From assembly GCA_036785705.1 (NCBI GenBank), contig JAWUZG010000056.1:7875001-7939000 (forward strand): DNA of 64,000 bases, read 5' to 3'. A model generated the notes under the pieces. That model saw only the letters and a list, made by a program, of their open reading frames with translations, searched no databases and was not told the origin of the DNA. How positions within the stretch are numbered: the first letter of the stretch is position 1; every line of letters begins with the position of its first letter. Both the position numbers and the translations under genes were made by a program. This DNA comes from Acanthornis magna (taxonomy: Eukaryota > Chordata > Aves > Passeriformes > Acanthizidae). This document shows, piece by piece, positions 1 to 14,500 of this stretch.

Positions 1-2009
1 AAATCTTAGTGCAATGGCCATTGGTTTTGTTGGGGTTTCTTTTCTCCTTTGACGTCTGCTTTTGTAATATATGTTTGTGTCTTCATGATGTTTTAAGGAA
101 AAAATTCTCATTACCCACAAAAAAGGCAGGCAGAAACTACTGTGTAATGCTGACTATGAGCAAGCTTAATGCTAATTGACACCTAGTCAAAAGAAAGGGA
201 TGAAAGCCTCCATGAAAATTTGTCAACACCTCTTGAGGCTGCAATATCCCAAAGACTTGCTAAAAACTCACCATATACAAGTATAAATTACTTGCCAAAA
301 GATTCTGGATGAAGCAAAACAAGCCGTAAAATATTCACTGACAGTTCACAAACAGAATGAGAGGCTAAATTTGTGCGCTGTAAATTCACTATAATTTGTT
401 TACTCAGCTTCAGCCAGTTTATAGGTTATGCTGGAAATCTGCCAGGTCCTGGTACAGCTGAGGCTCAGTAATTCAAGAAGAAACCTTGTTACCACTTATG
501 ATAAGAGGTTCTCAGTACTCCTCATGATGGAAAGTCAAATGAAATGAAAGTAGATCTTGATATGCTCCACACTGAATTTCAATACTACTTGTGGGCAATT
601 AGGTCAAAACACTGTCGGTGGATGTGTGCCGCCAGTAGGGTCTGTGGGCCAGGCTGAGGAGCAGTGCCGTGTGCCAAACACCAATGTCCAGGAAAAAACC
701 ATGACTCCCACCCAGAAAACACAGAGGCAAGAGCCTGGTAACAAGGAATGGCCTGGGATGTTTCCAAGAAGATTATGAAGGGCCTCATGACTCGAGAAAA
801 CTATGACCACAAACTGTTGAGAAATTTCCCTTTATGCCCTTGAATCATGCCCAGCTTCTGCACGTGCTGGAGAACAGATTGCTGGTAATTCAACAGAGGG
901 CAGCAATGGAAAATGACCCTTTGAGATTCCATGCTCTGTGTATTTTGCAAACAATAAACAGGCTCAGGGTAAATAAAACATAAAAAGACCAGAGCAGAAC
1001 CAACCATAAATAGATCCTTTAGGAGTAATCCTCCAAAAGCAGAACATTCAGGCAATGGTATAACTTAGAAAATGTCAGTGTAAATATTCTTTTCTGCTTA
1101 TCCTCAGCCTTAAGCAAATCTTCTGCTAAAAGAGCGGGGCCACAAATCAAATTGCCTGTGGGGCACTTGGAAGCCCAGAGGTTCAGTATCATGCTATTGC
1201 ACGAAAAATACCATGTGGAAAAGACTGTTCACTTTCCATTGTCTGTGCAAGAGAAAAGAAGAGAGCATATTCACAGCAATGAGAAACAGAAACTTAGTAT
1301 TTAACATCTGTGCACAGTAATAATTGAAAAGGGTGTTAACACAGATGCCCAGCTGATGCAGCCTCTGTACCTCTGATGGGTTTAGTGGCCACTTGCTGAG
1401 GAGCAACCTCAGCGCTCTTGCCATGCCCTGAAAAATCCAATATTTTCAATGAAACAATGTCCTTTGGTTTTTGAAAATAAATTAAGTTCATTCTATCAAT
1501 CTGATACATTTTAATCTGATAAAATTAAAAAAACAACACTTCTGTGACTAAAACCCAGGTTTTTAGGGTTAAACAATTTTCTGTGAGTCAGCTAAGAGTA
1601 ATCTCCTGCTACAATCAGAGCTCTGGATAATGGTTATATTTCAGACGTACATTATGTGCACTTTAAGCAGATAAGTGTTAAAAAACGAAGTTGAAATAGT
1701 CTTCTTTTGAGCTGTGCTAATACAGAATGGGAAGGATAGTCTAACTGTGAAGCTTGAACAAAGGGGGGAAAGAGATCATTGAAAAAACTTAATTCTGAAA
1801 TGGTAAGTGTGTATGAGGGACACAGGAAGACAGAATTATTACTGTGTCCAAGCACTTCGTGCCCTGCAGAAGCAAAGAGGGTAATTTGGATCCATTTTCA
1901 TTTACCAATCATGCCTTTTGAAGTGATGGAGTTTGGCAAGGGAGTTTATGACTTGTTTAACAATTACTAAATGAGCTTTTCTGTTAAAAAATCAAGCTGA
2001 CTGTGACTC

Positions 2010-2030
2010 AGTAACATCTTAGATGTTACT
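2010..2030. repeat. 10-bp inverted repeat with 1-base spacer
   Basis: AGTAACATCT T AGATGTTACT, perfect arms. It could be a dimeric transcription-factor site or chance. Confidence 0.85.
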
Positions 2031-3494
2031 ACTGTTTGACTGTATTAGATTGAATGATGTCTTAAGACTCTCATGGCCCTCAGAGAACTGTCATTTACAG
2101 TATTTAACGTTTATTCAATGAACAAAGATTATGCTGAGCTAGAAAACAGTAAGCAAAAAAAAAAATTCCTGGGTGATTATAAAGATAAGTGTGCCGGTAT
2201 TTGATTTGGAGAGCTCTGATCTGTCTGCTCAGACATGCAGTGGAGATTTACACTTCCTTTCCAAATGTGCTTTTGGAGATATTTACTGTACCTACAGCAG
2301 ACTTTGCTGAAATCGCGTTCTGGAGGATACATGTAATGTGATTTGAAATCAATAAGATAACTCCAGTGCTTCATTTTAAAGATGAAACTTCGTGAATTTT
2401 AAACAAATTCTAAGTAAAATGCACTCATACCGCAAATACTGCATAAATTGTTCCCCAATTTTATCTTGATTGAATGGCAACTTGTTAGTGCCAGTATTTC
2501 CCAACATATTTGTTTCATAACCGTATGAATGACAGAGGCAAACGATGCTTGTTAAATATATACATTGATATTTTTTACCTTCTGTTGCTACTTGAGGTAA
2601 TCTTAAAATACATGCTTCACCTTCAAATGTGACAGCTGTTTTGTTTTGTTTCTCTTTGAGAGCTTCAACCAATATTAGATTAGTCAGTCTTTGGTGTTCT
2701 GCAGAAGCTGTCTGTATTCCAGGCTGCTAAAACAAAGAATATTTTGGATCTGGCATATTAAAGCCAGCATATTATAAAATCAAGCACAGTATCATCTTTA
2801 CAATATAAAACGTGTGAATCATTTATACATTTTTTGCTGTCAAATGTTGTTTGACAATCATCGTATGATAATGAAATGTATAATTAATAATAAAAATGCC
2901 AACATCTGTTAGCTTGCTATTACAGACTGATTCTAAGTGTACTACTTGGAATATGTCTTCATTAACTTAATTAATATTAAAATCCTTTAAATACAATTTG
3001 TTTTCATTAGTTGCTAATTTAGGAAGATACAAGGCATACAGAATAGGTTCTATTTTTTCACTTTGTCAATAACCAAACTTCACAAACGCTTTTCAAACTG
3101 TTTAATTAATGTAAATGTCCTATTAGCAGATGAATCCAGTTAGATGAATGTTGTGTTCAACTGTGATTGACTCACCCTTTGCCTTTGTCTGTCTTTTTGT
3201 GGAGACCCTCTCTCTGGGGAATATTGTTTTGCCTGGTGTCCTGCCCACTAACCTCTTTAATTGTTCTTTCTGCTTTTTGCTGCCAAAATAAAACATCTTT
3301 AAGAGCTCGTGCAACTCCTACTGCAATATGCAGGCCCTTGAGCTAATATTATGCAGTTATACAATGCATGCTTATAGCCCTGAGATACTCTCCTGCTCAT
3401 TGAGGAGAAAAGCTTCTGAGGTCAGGCTCCCCTGGAGGTCTGATCAGCAACTGAATGAAAAAAAACTCCATTTGAATTTATGAATTTATGCATC

Positions 3495-3632
3495 CATATA
3501 TATATATGTGTGTGTGTGTGTATACATATATATATGTGTGTGTGTGTACATATATATATACACACACACATATACACATCTACGTATACTTATAAATATA
3601 TATATACACACATATAGATACATATGCACTTA
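3495..3632. repeat. Compound (TA)n(TG)n/(CA)n microsatellite with inverted symmetry
   Basis: Alternating TATATA and TGTGTG blocks are followed by TATATA and CACACA blocks, so the TG tract is the reverse complement of the CA tract. The alternating purine-pyrimidine run favours Z-DNA or cruciform structure. It generates spurious frames rich in Cys/Val/Tyr/Ile/His/Thr. Confidence 0.95.
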
Positions 3633-5396
3633 CCTGTGTATATATGTGTCCATTAACTACATTTGCCAAGAGAATTATTGGACTCTTGGAAGATTGTGTG
3701 GTGAACAAACAGAGGCTGTTGCAGAGAAGAAATTCCCATTTCTTCTATCATGCCACCTGCAGGGAAGGTCTTATCTTGGGACAAACTGTGAGGGACTGCA
3801 GAAAAACAACCTATAAAGCAAGCCTGCCTATCTTTTAACATGCAAATTAAAGTCATCCTCCGGTAGTCTGAGGGCAACCTAGGGATTTGCAGAGGCCATC
3901 TGAAAGCTGCTAATCTTCTCAGTAATGGGGGTGAAAACATCTGGCCATGGATGAAGATCTCCCAGAAACATCCCATTCTTCTGGTCACAGCTGAATTGGG
4001 AGGCATTTTGTATTTTTTGTGCTTGGAGTCTGTTGGTCATGTGTGTCCCCATAGTCTTTCTCAGAAAAGCTACTAAGGCTATTGAAAACAGTAGAACCAC
4101 ATAGACACATTTCATTTCGAGTCCTGAAACTGATATCTAAATATTTGTGATAATTGATAATTGTGTTTAAATAATCCTTACATTTTTGCAACATGGATGT
4201 TGCAGGTTTTCATAGAAACAATGCATACAGCAGAGACTGAGTACATTGTTCTTAACATGCAATTAAAGCTGCCCACAAAAAGTGTCCAGATCTCTATTTC
4301 CAACCTGGGAAGAGATCGAGCTGGAATAAGTGAGAAACCACGTTTTTTCCTATCCTTTTCCTCTTTATTAAATTCTCCATCCACCAATCTGTAGTGGATG
4401 CAATAGAAAGCAACTATTGCTGGTTTTGTGGAGTTACAATAAATAATTCATGAGATGGAATTAACAGATTGTAAAAATACACTAATTAGGAAAATGAAGG
4501 AAAAAGAAAAAAAGGAAAACCAGCATTTATGCTGACCACAGAGATAAGACAGCTTTCTTCAGTTCACAGTGATCTTAAGGAAATTAAAATCATCAGTGAA
4601 GTTTTGTATGTAATTTAACAAGAAGAGCAATGCCATATTTCAATATGAGCTGCAATTGTTCCATCTCCTGTAGTACCTTTGCTTTTGTAGCTTTCTTCCA
4701 TCTGCAGCAGAAAGAGGCCGACGCCTTCCAAAATGAAACTTTTCAAGCTGAGCTGCTTCACTTTGATTGGCATAAATTTGGGGGGCTCCCGGGTCTAGCT
4801 GAGCTGGCTGACCTGAAGGAGCCTCCAGGAAGGGGAAGGGAGCGACCTTTGTTGTATGTGTTGAGGGCACTTAGCTTCCAGCAGGACTGGGATCTGTATT
4901 TCTGTAAAATTCCTCAGCTGGATGGATCAGTCCAAATGCCTATGGCTGAAGTTGGGTGAGATGAGTCACACCATTTGTCTTCATCACTCATGTGAAGAGT
5001 GACTAATTTCTCCTAACCACACTTGGGAGCCAAGAGAACTTTAAGACGCAAATAATTTTTAACAAGCTTTGGTGAACATTAAAGCAAACAAAATAAGTCA
5101 ACACTAAAAACAAACAATAGAAAGGGATGCAGGAAGCAGGTTGCTCCTAGGCTTTGTTTTCACGTGAACAGCTCTTCCCTGTTGTATGATTTGTGGGGGG
5201 CAGTAGGATGGAATAATATTTTCAGGCAGGCTATTAGCAGTGGGTCAGAGGTTTGGGGTTGGTTCCACTCCAGAAATTTTTAATAGTGGATTGTAATTCA
5301 GCTCTGGATATAAAGACTGCCTGAGTCAATGATTATTGAAGCTATTTACTTTAATGAACTTTGGAGTCGATTCTTACGAGAAAATCTGGAGAACAA

Positions 5397-5418
5397 TTTT
5401 TTTTTTTTTTTTTTTTTT
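5397..5418. repeat. 22-base poly(T) run
   Basis: An uninterrupted T run. Without flanking target-site duplications visible, it may be a simple expansion or the tail of an inverted retrocopy. Confidence 0.9.
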
Positions 5419-6853
5419 GCATTTAGTTAGGTTGTTCCATCCTGGTTTTTAAAAAGTCACGATTCTGGGCTCACATTCTCTATGCCAGTGGAGCTGCTGT
5501 GACAATGCCTCCGTCCTTCCTCTCAGGCAAAGCAAATCCTTGCTGTGCAGAATGGGCAGACTTGTGGGGTTAGAGTGGGAGCTGAGTGTCGAAGCAGCTT
5601 AGCAGGTTGATCAGAGTAAGCCATTGCCCCTGGAGCCAGGAGTGGAAGCAGATCCACGACTAAGTGAACAGACCAGAGCATGCTGATTCCCCCTGTGCCT
5701 AACTCTGATAGTCCCTTTTCCCTCAGACTCCCCTTCCATCACTTTATTCAAGTGGGAGCAGCTTGGTGTGCAGCAGTTGATGTCGGGATTGCTGCTGTTA
5801 CAGTATATGTGTGCTTTCATTTAAAAAATGAGAAACTAAGAAATTTGTAAAATCTCTGATATTGCTAAATGAATTTTGACATATTTTAGTATATTACCCT
5901 TTAAACAGTTCAGCCAATAACCATGCTCATTTCAAATAGAGATGAGCACCCTTTAGCTGGCCACAGATTTTTTGCAGAGGAGATCAATAGTATTTACTAG
6001 TCTGCAAAAACTGGATAAATACAGTACTCTGCAAGCAGAGTGTGCTGGGACTGCACCCTGATACCACCAAAATCAAAATTAAAATGTACTGATTTTAGTG
6101 GGGACAAGTTTCAACTTTGAGAAACAGAAATAAGGACAAAGCCAAATCTGTTAGGTATTCTTCAAAGAATAAATGTTATGAAACATAACACTTACTGTAA
6201 AGGAAAAAGATTAATAATATTCCTGCCACAACTGTTCTATAGGAAGTGTAATATACTAATGCAAATATGGTATTTCCATTGGCTCATGTACCCACTGTAT
6301 TTCACACATACAAGAATTGCATATGCCTAATAATCTGTGCTTTAGTATGAGAGAAGCTGGGTGTGGTTTGGCGTCTTTCTTGCAGAAGTGAATCTATCCC
6401 CTGCACTTCTGCCATTATCATTATTACTTGTCTATCTAATTCCCATAATGAAAAATGCAAGAAAAAGGGCTTTTGATTTCTGCATTTTATATACAGAACT
6501 AGGTACCCTCTACCCTTTCCCTAGTCCAGTTACAATTGCTATGTTAGATAATATTGTTTAATCAGTGATTGAAATGCAAACAAATCATTTTCCCTTTGTG
6601 CTGTTAATGGTTATAGTGCATCTTTGCAGCCTGCCTGTGCCTTGGAAGCCATTGAATAGTTTCTGTGCAGAGGGTGAAGTATTGCACTTTGTGGATGTAC
6701 TGTTAGCCATTTGAGGGTATTTTATAAAGCATCCATGAGGCCTGAAGGAGAGAGTCCATCACATGAGGGACTGTAACCAATCTATCAGTTTTCATTTCTG
6801 GGTGTTTTGCAAACCACCTCAGATCCTCAGATTTCAGTGTCCTGGCAGTTCCA

Positions 6854-6909
6854 GAGTATTTGTATTACCATTTTATTAAAAGTAAAATAAAACAATAATA
6901 CAAATACTC
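6854..6909. repeat. 56-base hairpin with 14-bp perfect arms
   Basis: GAGTATTTGTATTA (6,854-6,867) is the exact reverse complement of TAATACAAATACTC (6,896-6,909). Inside, after a 3x3 internal loop, 6,871-6,877 pairs with 6,886-6,892 (7 bp), leaving an 8-base loop. That is 21 pairs in 56 bases, resembling a small MITE-like element or precursor hairpin. Confidence 0.85.
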
Positions 6910-8532
6910 ATACTGTTCTATGATTTGATATTCTCTCTATACACTCCCAAATAACAGAAAAAGTTAGTGTTCAGATGGAATCAAATGAAAGCATGCATTT
7001 ACTAGGAATTCTCCATTTGTCAGGAGTTTTGCTAAGGAGATAAACATTCAGGTGAGAAGGGCAAAGTGGACAACCATGCTATTTAGATATCTGCATTGCC
7101 TATTTAAATCAGATTTGATCAGTGCTTGTTAAACACAAACCATTGTAGCTCTGTAGCTCTTCCCTGATGACACAGTGATTCCCAGCCAGTGCTGTAGAAT
7201 AAAACATACCAGTGGAGTGGCAGCTGAAATTAGTGATTTAGAGAATTCCTTCACCCTGCAGATCCTTTCTGTAAGATTTTCACATCTGTCTCCCTTGGAG
7301 GCAGGTTTATATCATGACTGTGGTTCTCCAGCTAAAAGCTATGCAATATTAAAATAAAGGGACCTCTAAGTGACCCATTCCCACTCTTGGAATGCCCCAT
7401 CACCCTATTCCTTTCTTTCCCTCCCAAAGTAGATGTAGCTCATTTATTTCTAATGCTGAATATATTCAAATGGATGGCACCAGTTTTCTAGGGCTTTTAG
7501 GAATTACCTCTGCTCTGAAAGGAGGCAGATCACACACTTAAGTGGCAAAGGATCAGCTGTTTTGGGAGACAACACCAAGTCCTACAGAGAGGTGGATGTG
7601 AACACAGTCAAGCAAAGAATAGGTACCTCAGCAAGATACACTAGTGTCAAACAAAGTTTCTGTCTGGCCCCAGGAACATGTTTTACCCCTTCAGTGTCTG
7701 GACTCAATGAATGAATCTTAATTCATCTGGTAACTGAAAGACCCCTCTGATCAAATTTTGAAAACCACAAGACAGTAACAGCTGTGTGGGTAGATGAGAG
7801 GTCGGATGTGCATCAGAATAAGACTTCCTGGGTGTTTTGATATTTCATAACAAAAGCAGAAAGTGTAGCAAACCACATCAAACTTGTACAGTTGAACCAA
7901 TTAAAAACATCAGCAAGTCATCTGTGCACTGAAGTCCATAAAGGTTAGTGAGATTAATTATTTCCTCCCTAAAGACCATCATGAATTAGAGGAAACTGGT
8001 CAATCTCCAAAAACAGGACACATAATATTTTCTGTACGTCTGAGTTGGCATGGCAGCATGGAGCTGAAAGCTGAGGCAGGAATAAAGGAGCAAAGAGTGT
8101 CAGTATTCATCAACGTGGATTTATTTATTGCTTTGCTAGGCCAGTGCACACCTTTCACATGAAGGTGGAATTAACTGAGGGAAGTATTCATCATCTCCTT
8201 TGTTTGACACAAGATATAAATCTGGTCTAAAGACTGCTTAAAGGAAATTATTTTTGAGAATTGTGTAAAAAACCATATTGGTTTGGTTTTCATCAAGGCT
8301 GCAGTCCTGGCCACAAATAGCTAAGCAGAACACCACTTAATTGGGCTGTAACTGGCAGCACGTTCCACTCCCCTTGCTCCAAAGCTGCGTCTCAGGCCAC
8401 TCGCTCCCGACTCAGTCACACCCATTTAGCTTGTGATGGCTGCTCAAAGAGCGGATAAAGTGGTTAGCATCACTGTATTTTTTGAGCCTAAACTTTGTGA
8501 TTACAGTTTTCCTGAGAGAGTAATATTTTCTG

Positions 8533-8550
8533 TGTAAAGTATACTTTACA
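8533..8550. repeat. Perfect 18-base palindrome
   Basis: TGTAAAGTATACTTTACA equals its own reverse complement, with no spacer. Confidence 0.9.
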
Positions 8551-11500
8551 ATGTATGGGAATTTAACTACAAAGATATACACCTTCATAAGTACATGCTA
8601 TTAAAACAATTTACTAGTATGTCAACAAGTACCGATATATACATAAAACCAGAATAATTTGGTTTGTTTTAATGCACTGAGCCAATCCAGCAGTGTGCTG
8701 TCAAGTGCTATTGAGAATCACTTTGCACTAACAGGATGACATGACTGGAATCACATTCACTGCACATCTTAGTTCTATTGAATGATGCAGAGCTGAAATG
8801 AATGACTGACACTTTGTGAATAAAAGAATAAAGCAATTGTGCCATTCACACTGCATTAAGGGTGAAAATTTACTTTCATTGTATTGGGTGTTAAGATTCA
8901 CTCTGTTAGAGTTCATTAGAGTAGGTGGGAGAATGGGACTCAGTGAATAATTAACAGTAAGTCATTTATCAAGGAAATCTAGTTTTTCCTTCTGTTTGTA
9001 GAAAGCCATAAACAAATCACAGATGCTTCAGAAGTGTTTGCTGTGCAAACCTATTTTAAAAATGGAATTTTTTCCTCAATTCTTAGCAGTTTGGATTGAT
9101 TGTAATTTTTCTGTGAGGCTATAAGGTACTTGCTAGTCACATTGCATTGATTAGCTAGTTTGTCAGAAAGGTACATGATTAGCTGTCTCTATCCTAGTTG
9201 GATATGTTTGCCTACTTCTCTAAAGCAAATACCAGCGTGTACACATGCAAATGTAAATTTTTTCTTCATCAAATCTTGTCAATGACACTTTGAAGGCTAT
9301 TTGCCATGAATGCTGGTGCCAAAAAAATGATGTTTCTTGAATTTCTCTGAAATGTAAACAAAAATCTGATGTACAAGTAAATCAATTTGACATAATGTCA
9401 ATATTTGCAGAGTACTTTTACAATATTTCACTTTCTTTACAAAGTTGTATCTCTACATATTCAGATTTGAAGGAAATTAGACAAAGAAGCCAAATAGTCA
9501 AAAAGAATAAGTCTGACATGCAAAATAAGCAACAAATAGCAAACATCTGCATTACAGTGTGCAGTGCTTTGTTACAAAAGGAATATTTTGAATACAGAGA
9601 CCGTGACAGTATTTTTCCCAACACTTTCTTGTGTTTATGGCTCTACTGAAGTCATTTTGCCATTAAGTGCAGTGAGATCAGTATGTTACCCAAAACAATT
9701 GACCATTGTCCTCTCTAACAGCCCAGTGCACATTGTTCTGCAGGCTTCCTCCTTCAAATGATAGGATCCCTCATGCCACAAATTTAGCTTTCCTCTAGTG
9801 TAAGTGCCAGTATCTGGTTGAGATCAGTGGATTAAAAGCTTTACAGGAGTGCTGAGAATTATTATTATCTTAGTTATCACTATTTTTCAGAAGTATTTCC
9901 CAGGACTGCAGACACTCAGGGCCTCTAGATTGCAGGGTCAGACAATGCTGAGTGCCTGACACTATAATAACAAGAGAATTCATTCAAATAGAAATGGCGG
10001 TTGCCTCCTACTAGTTCTGATAGCACTCAGGTAAAGGAAAGATGTCACAGGATGCCTGTGGGAAGAGATCTATCTCCAACCCAAAGCCATCCATAAAGTC
10101 AATAAAATTAATTTCTCATTCATAGCTTACAGAGAAAAAGGTGCATTTACAGTAAAATATAGACACTGAATCCCGTTAGCAAAATAGCACATCTCTTACA
10201 CTTAAGTATATATAAAGGCCTCTTTGAATGCCTTTTCAGAGCTCATGTTGCCAACAGTTATGCCTGAAGTCTTTCATGTGACAAACTTGCCTGCACACCT
10301 GGCAGGCAGCAGGCTGTGCTCCCTGACGGGGGCGGATTGGGTTACGGGGGAGCAGTGCCGGGAAAGTCTCAGGAGGGGTGTCTGAATTATTTTTTAAGAA
10401 GAAAAGCTTCAAATGGAAAGTGTAACCCAATGCTTTCTAAATGTGGAGACATGCTTAAAGAGCAGTGCTATTTGGTTTCTCTCTACTTTAGAGAAATTTA
10501 AATCCTCGGTAAATAAATCCTGCTCTTCAAGTACTGAACAAATGAAATCGCCCGATTAAAATTTAGAGAAGCTCCTGCTGCACATTCCAAAAGCAGGAGG
10601 GATGATGAGAGAGTCAGACTTGCTAGAGAAGAGCAAAAGCTCAGCCTCCAGCCCACAGAGCTAAATTCTGTCCTTGGGTCAACTCAGTGGAGCCGGGATA
10701 GCCTGGGTGTAAGCTGAGAGCACAGCCTCACCTTCCTGCAGGAAGATCACAGCCAAAGGGAAGGCACTCCTGGAGTAGAAACAGCTACTTTCAGAATAAA
10801 AGTCTTCCTCACTTGGAAGCCTGCAGGCATGACAAGCATGGGCTTAGCAAAAACAGACAAGGGGAAAGAGGCTGGAAAACAGAAGATTACAGGAATTTTT
10901 TTAAAGCACCTAATGTACGTGGAAAAATTCTTTCATGTTCTTGTGCAGTTGTGATCTCTAGGCACAGGTGTGAGCACAAACACATTCCCCCGCAGTGGAG
11001 GCTGCCAGCACGGGAGAGGAGCTAAAACTGTTCACGCTAATGAAATGCTCTTCGAAAACACATGGCTGAGACATGCTTTCATAATATTTTTGCATGAGTA
11101 TGATCAGGTCTGTGGCCAGAGAAGCAGCAGGGATGTGGTAGGGCTCATTCAGAGCTCACCGGCCCCCTTTCAACAAACAGTTCGGTTTAGGGTTTCTTTT
11201 TTTCATAGGAAAGCGTCAGTCAAGCAAAAGCAATCCCCATCCAGCAACTCAGCTGTGCCTGTTCACTCTGATGAGTCACTGGAGCAGAGACTCAAACCTG
11301 CATCATCGACACCAAAGGCAAATGCTCAAACTTGCTGGATTGTAGAATCCATCTCTCATTAAATTTAATAATATTTAATTATTCCTACAAATTGGAACAG
11401 CTCAAGAGTGACAGAAAAATCTCCTTTCAAGTGACCGGCTCCTAGTAGTTAGAACAGGTATGTGGGATGTAAAAGTTCAGGTTTTTAGTTCTTGCTTTTA

Positions 11501-14500
11501 CCTATCCTGAGCAGACTTAAGACCATGATGTGAAAGATCCTAACCATGAAGTTACTGGCTAACTCATTGTCAGGCCTTCTCTCTACTCTTCTAGGAGAAA
11601 AAAAAATAAAATTGACAGATGTAGTTCCTCCTCATATACTAGAGGATCATTTGGAATCTCCCTCCCAAATATCTGACAGAAAATCGTCTATGCTCCCCTT
11701 GCTCTACGTAGGAGCACAAGTATATATTTATATAAAGCACAAGGAAGCTCTTCAGGTGCAGGGCAGCTTAGACAAACAAAAGGTCCCATCTTGCAGAAAC
11801 CTCTTTTGCACATCTGTGATAAACTGAGCCTTGTGTGGAAAGCTCAGAAAACAGCTTCTATATTATTTGTTTTATCTTTTAAGCCAAATAGGGCATTAAC
11901 TTTCCACAGTATGATTTTTTGCCCCATTCCATGTCCCATTCTACCTTCAACAGCAATTTTCTTCATTATTTTATCTGCTATCATTGTTTGAGATGAGAGT
12001 AGTTGGGCATTAAAGCCAGGAAAGAGGATGCAGATGTATGTAACAGTGGTACAAGACACACGCAAACTAAACCTATTTTGCATCCTCTTATGGCTCTTAA
12101 AGACTATTGAAAGAGGGCCAAAAGAGGTCCCACAAGGCTGAGGGGTCTTTGGTGTATTCTTCACGTTTTTCCCACAGATAATTTGGAAGAAATACAGTGT
12201 ACTTTTGCATGCCCCCAAAGTAGAATTACAACCAGCTGACAGAACTATCTCAGCAGCAATGAGAGTCAACTCAGAAAGGCAGGTTTTGTTGCCAAATAAC
12301 ACAGATTGTTTATAATGAATATAAACAATTACACTGCTGACCAGCTTCCCAGTACACTTCCATCCACAGAATATACAAAATACTGCTCTGGCACTGGTCT
12401 CTCAAATATTTGCCATATATTGAGCACTTTCAATGAATGAAATTCAGTGGAAATGACACAGAGGGAATTCCACACCACACTGTTCTCATTCCCCACTATT
12501 TTTTGTTCCATGTACTTATTTTTGCTTTTCATATTCTAATCCTCCAAAGCAAACTGCTTCTTGATTCACCATGGTCTCCCCCTAATTCTTTGATCCCACA
12601 TTGATTTTTCTTGTCTTCTCATGTAACAGGTTTAACATTGGGCACAGACTAGAAGACAAGAGGGATTGTTGTGGTAACTCTCGCAGGTTTTTTCTTACCT
12701 CTTTCTCTGTCACATCTCAGTGCAGATCTTGACAACAATGCCCCGTCTTCCCAAAGCTCAGCCCAAATGTAAATTGGTGATAGTACAGAAGAAAGGCTTT
12801 CCACTGTAGCATCCATACAAGTGGACCAAGCCTGGACACTGCCAAGCATTTATCTGAAAGCCGAAACTTCAGAGGTTTCTAGTGCACTGTAAAATTTAAA
12901 CCCTCCTATGGGACAGTATTGAGGGAACTAAAGTATCCCCAACAAACAAGAGTAATCTTGCAAAAGAAAACTCCTTCCAAAGGTCTAATGATAGAAATAC
13001 ATTACGTATGATGTTAACACAGGTAATTTGCAAGAAAGTTCCATAAATCATCATTTCAATGGGTCATGAACTTCAAACTGTGCATTCAGCTCAGCAATTT
13101 CATTAGTGCAGAATAACCTTATTTCCATACAAAGAGCAGTCATGGTGCTAATTCTAAAGTAACAAATTGTCCTTTTGTTTCAAAACTTATTAGTACTGTC
13201 ACTGACAGATACAGGGAAGCAAAAATAACCAAAACAGCTGAGAAAAGTTGGCCTTTTCAATGTTGTCCACAGAGAGGACGTTGAAGAATGATGAAGACCA
13301 CGGCACACTCATTGCAGTTTCTGTTGGAAAGAAATATGTTTTTCTGGCAGAAGATAAGTTGCTTTAGTTATTACTGGACTCAAAAGCAAGCTGTGTATAC
13401 CAGTTTGGAGAGCAACGTCTAGCAACTGCTTACAGATTTCAATGCTGTGGTTCCATGTCTTCCTATTTTTTTTTCCCCCTTGGAAAACTGCTTTTGTCTC
13501 CACAACATTTTTCTTGTAAGAAACAAGAATTAGTGTTACCCATTGATGCAAGACATTAAAAAAAACTGGCTTCCTCAAACCACTCCCACCAACTTTGTCA
13601 TGAGTGTTAGGAAGACATCTGGATTAAAGCTGCATCTGTCTTTGCAGAAAGCTGTACCTGTGATGCTGCCCCATCAGCTAATCGCTACCCCTCTCCTCGC
13701 CCATTTCCACTTGCCACCCCACTGGGGTCAGGCAGTCAGCAAGAGGCTCTGAATTTTCGACTCTCATCTCAGCTAAACTCACTCTTAATACTGAAGAGGT
13801 TCCCCAGTTTTCAGTTTTATTGAGTTCAGTGTGCACTTACTAAAGCTCAAGACACTGACATTGACTTTATCAAAAATAGGCCTGGGCCTGTGATGCTGTG
13901 ATTAAAGTTTCAGGTGAAAATGCAAACTCTCTTAAAAACAATGAACTGCTGTACAATTAAGTGCCAACCAACCAGTCAAGATATTTTCTTCAGTCCCTCT
14001 AAAACCGCGAGGCCTTGAGTGTAGCAAATATGAAAAAAATAATGATAAAGTATGATACATTTGATTCTGGCCTTGAAAATGTGCAGTTACTGCAGCTGTG
14101 GGTGCCTTACGCTAACTATATCCTGTTTATAAACAGCCAGCACAAAAATGTCACTTTTCTGATTTGAAGCCATTTGATGTAGCCAAATATGCATTTCACG
14201 ATAACAGAAGTGTCTTAGCCAGTTAGAACTCATTTCTCTCCCCTCAAATAAACTGTAATCAGTTCGCCCATTGGTGGCAGTGGCTCAGTTTGTATGTGCA
14301 GCTCCTGCTCTGAATATGCAGATCTCCCCACTCTCATTAGTTCCTGAAGTGTCTCTGTTCACCCTGTCACCTGTAGCTGGTGTTTCTGAGCTGTTTGGAT
14401 GGCAGTACCACTGCAGAAAACAAAGATAACTTTAAAATATACATAAAAGCAAAAGAAAACATACCATGTCACAAATCAAATAAAGCTGACTGTTGAACAA

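Noticed and set aside
3508..3816. 102-codon frame rich in Cys/Val/Tyr/Ile
   Set aside because: It is translation of the TA/TG microsatellite.
10206..10217. TATATAAAGG as a TATA-box promoter
   Set aside because: It is an isolated motif in AT-rich sequence with no downstream gene.
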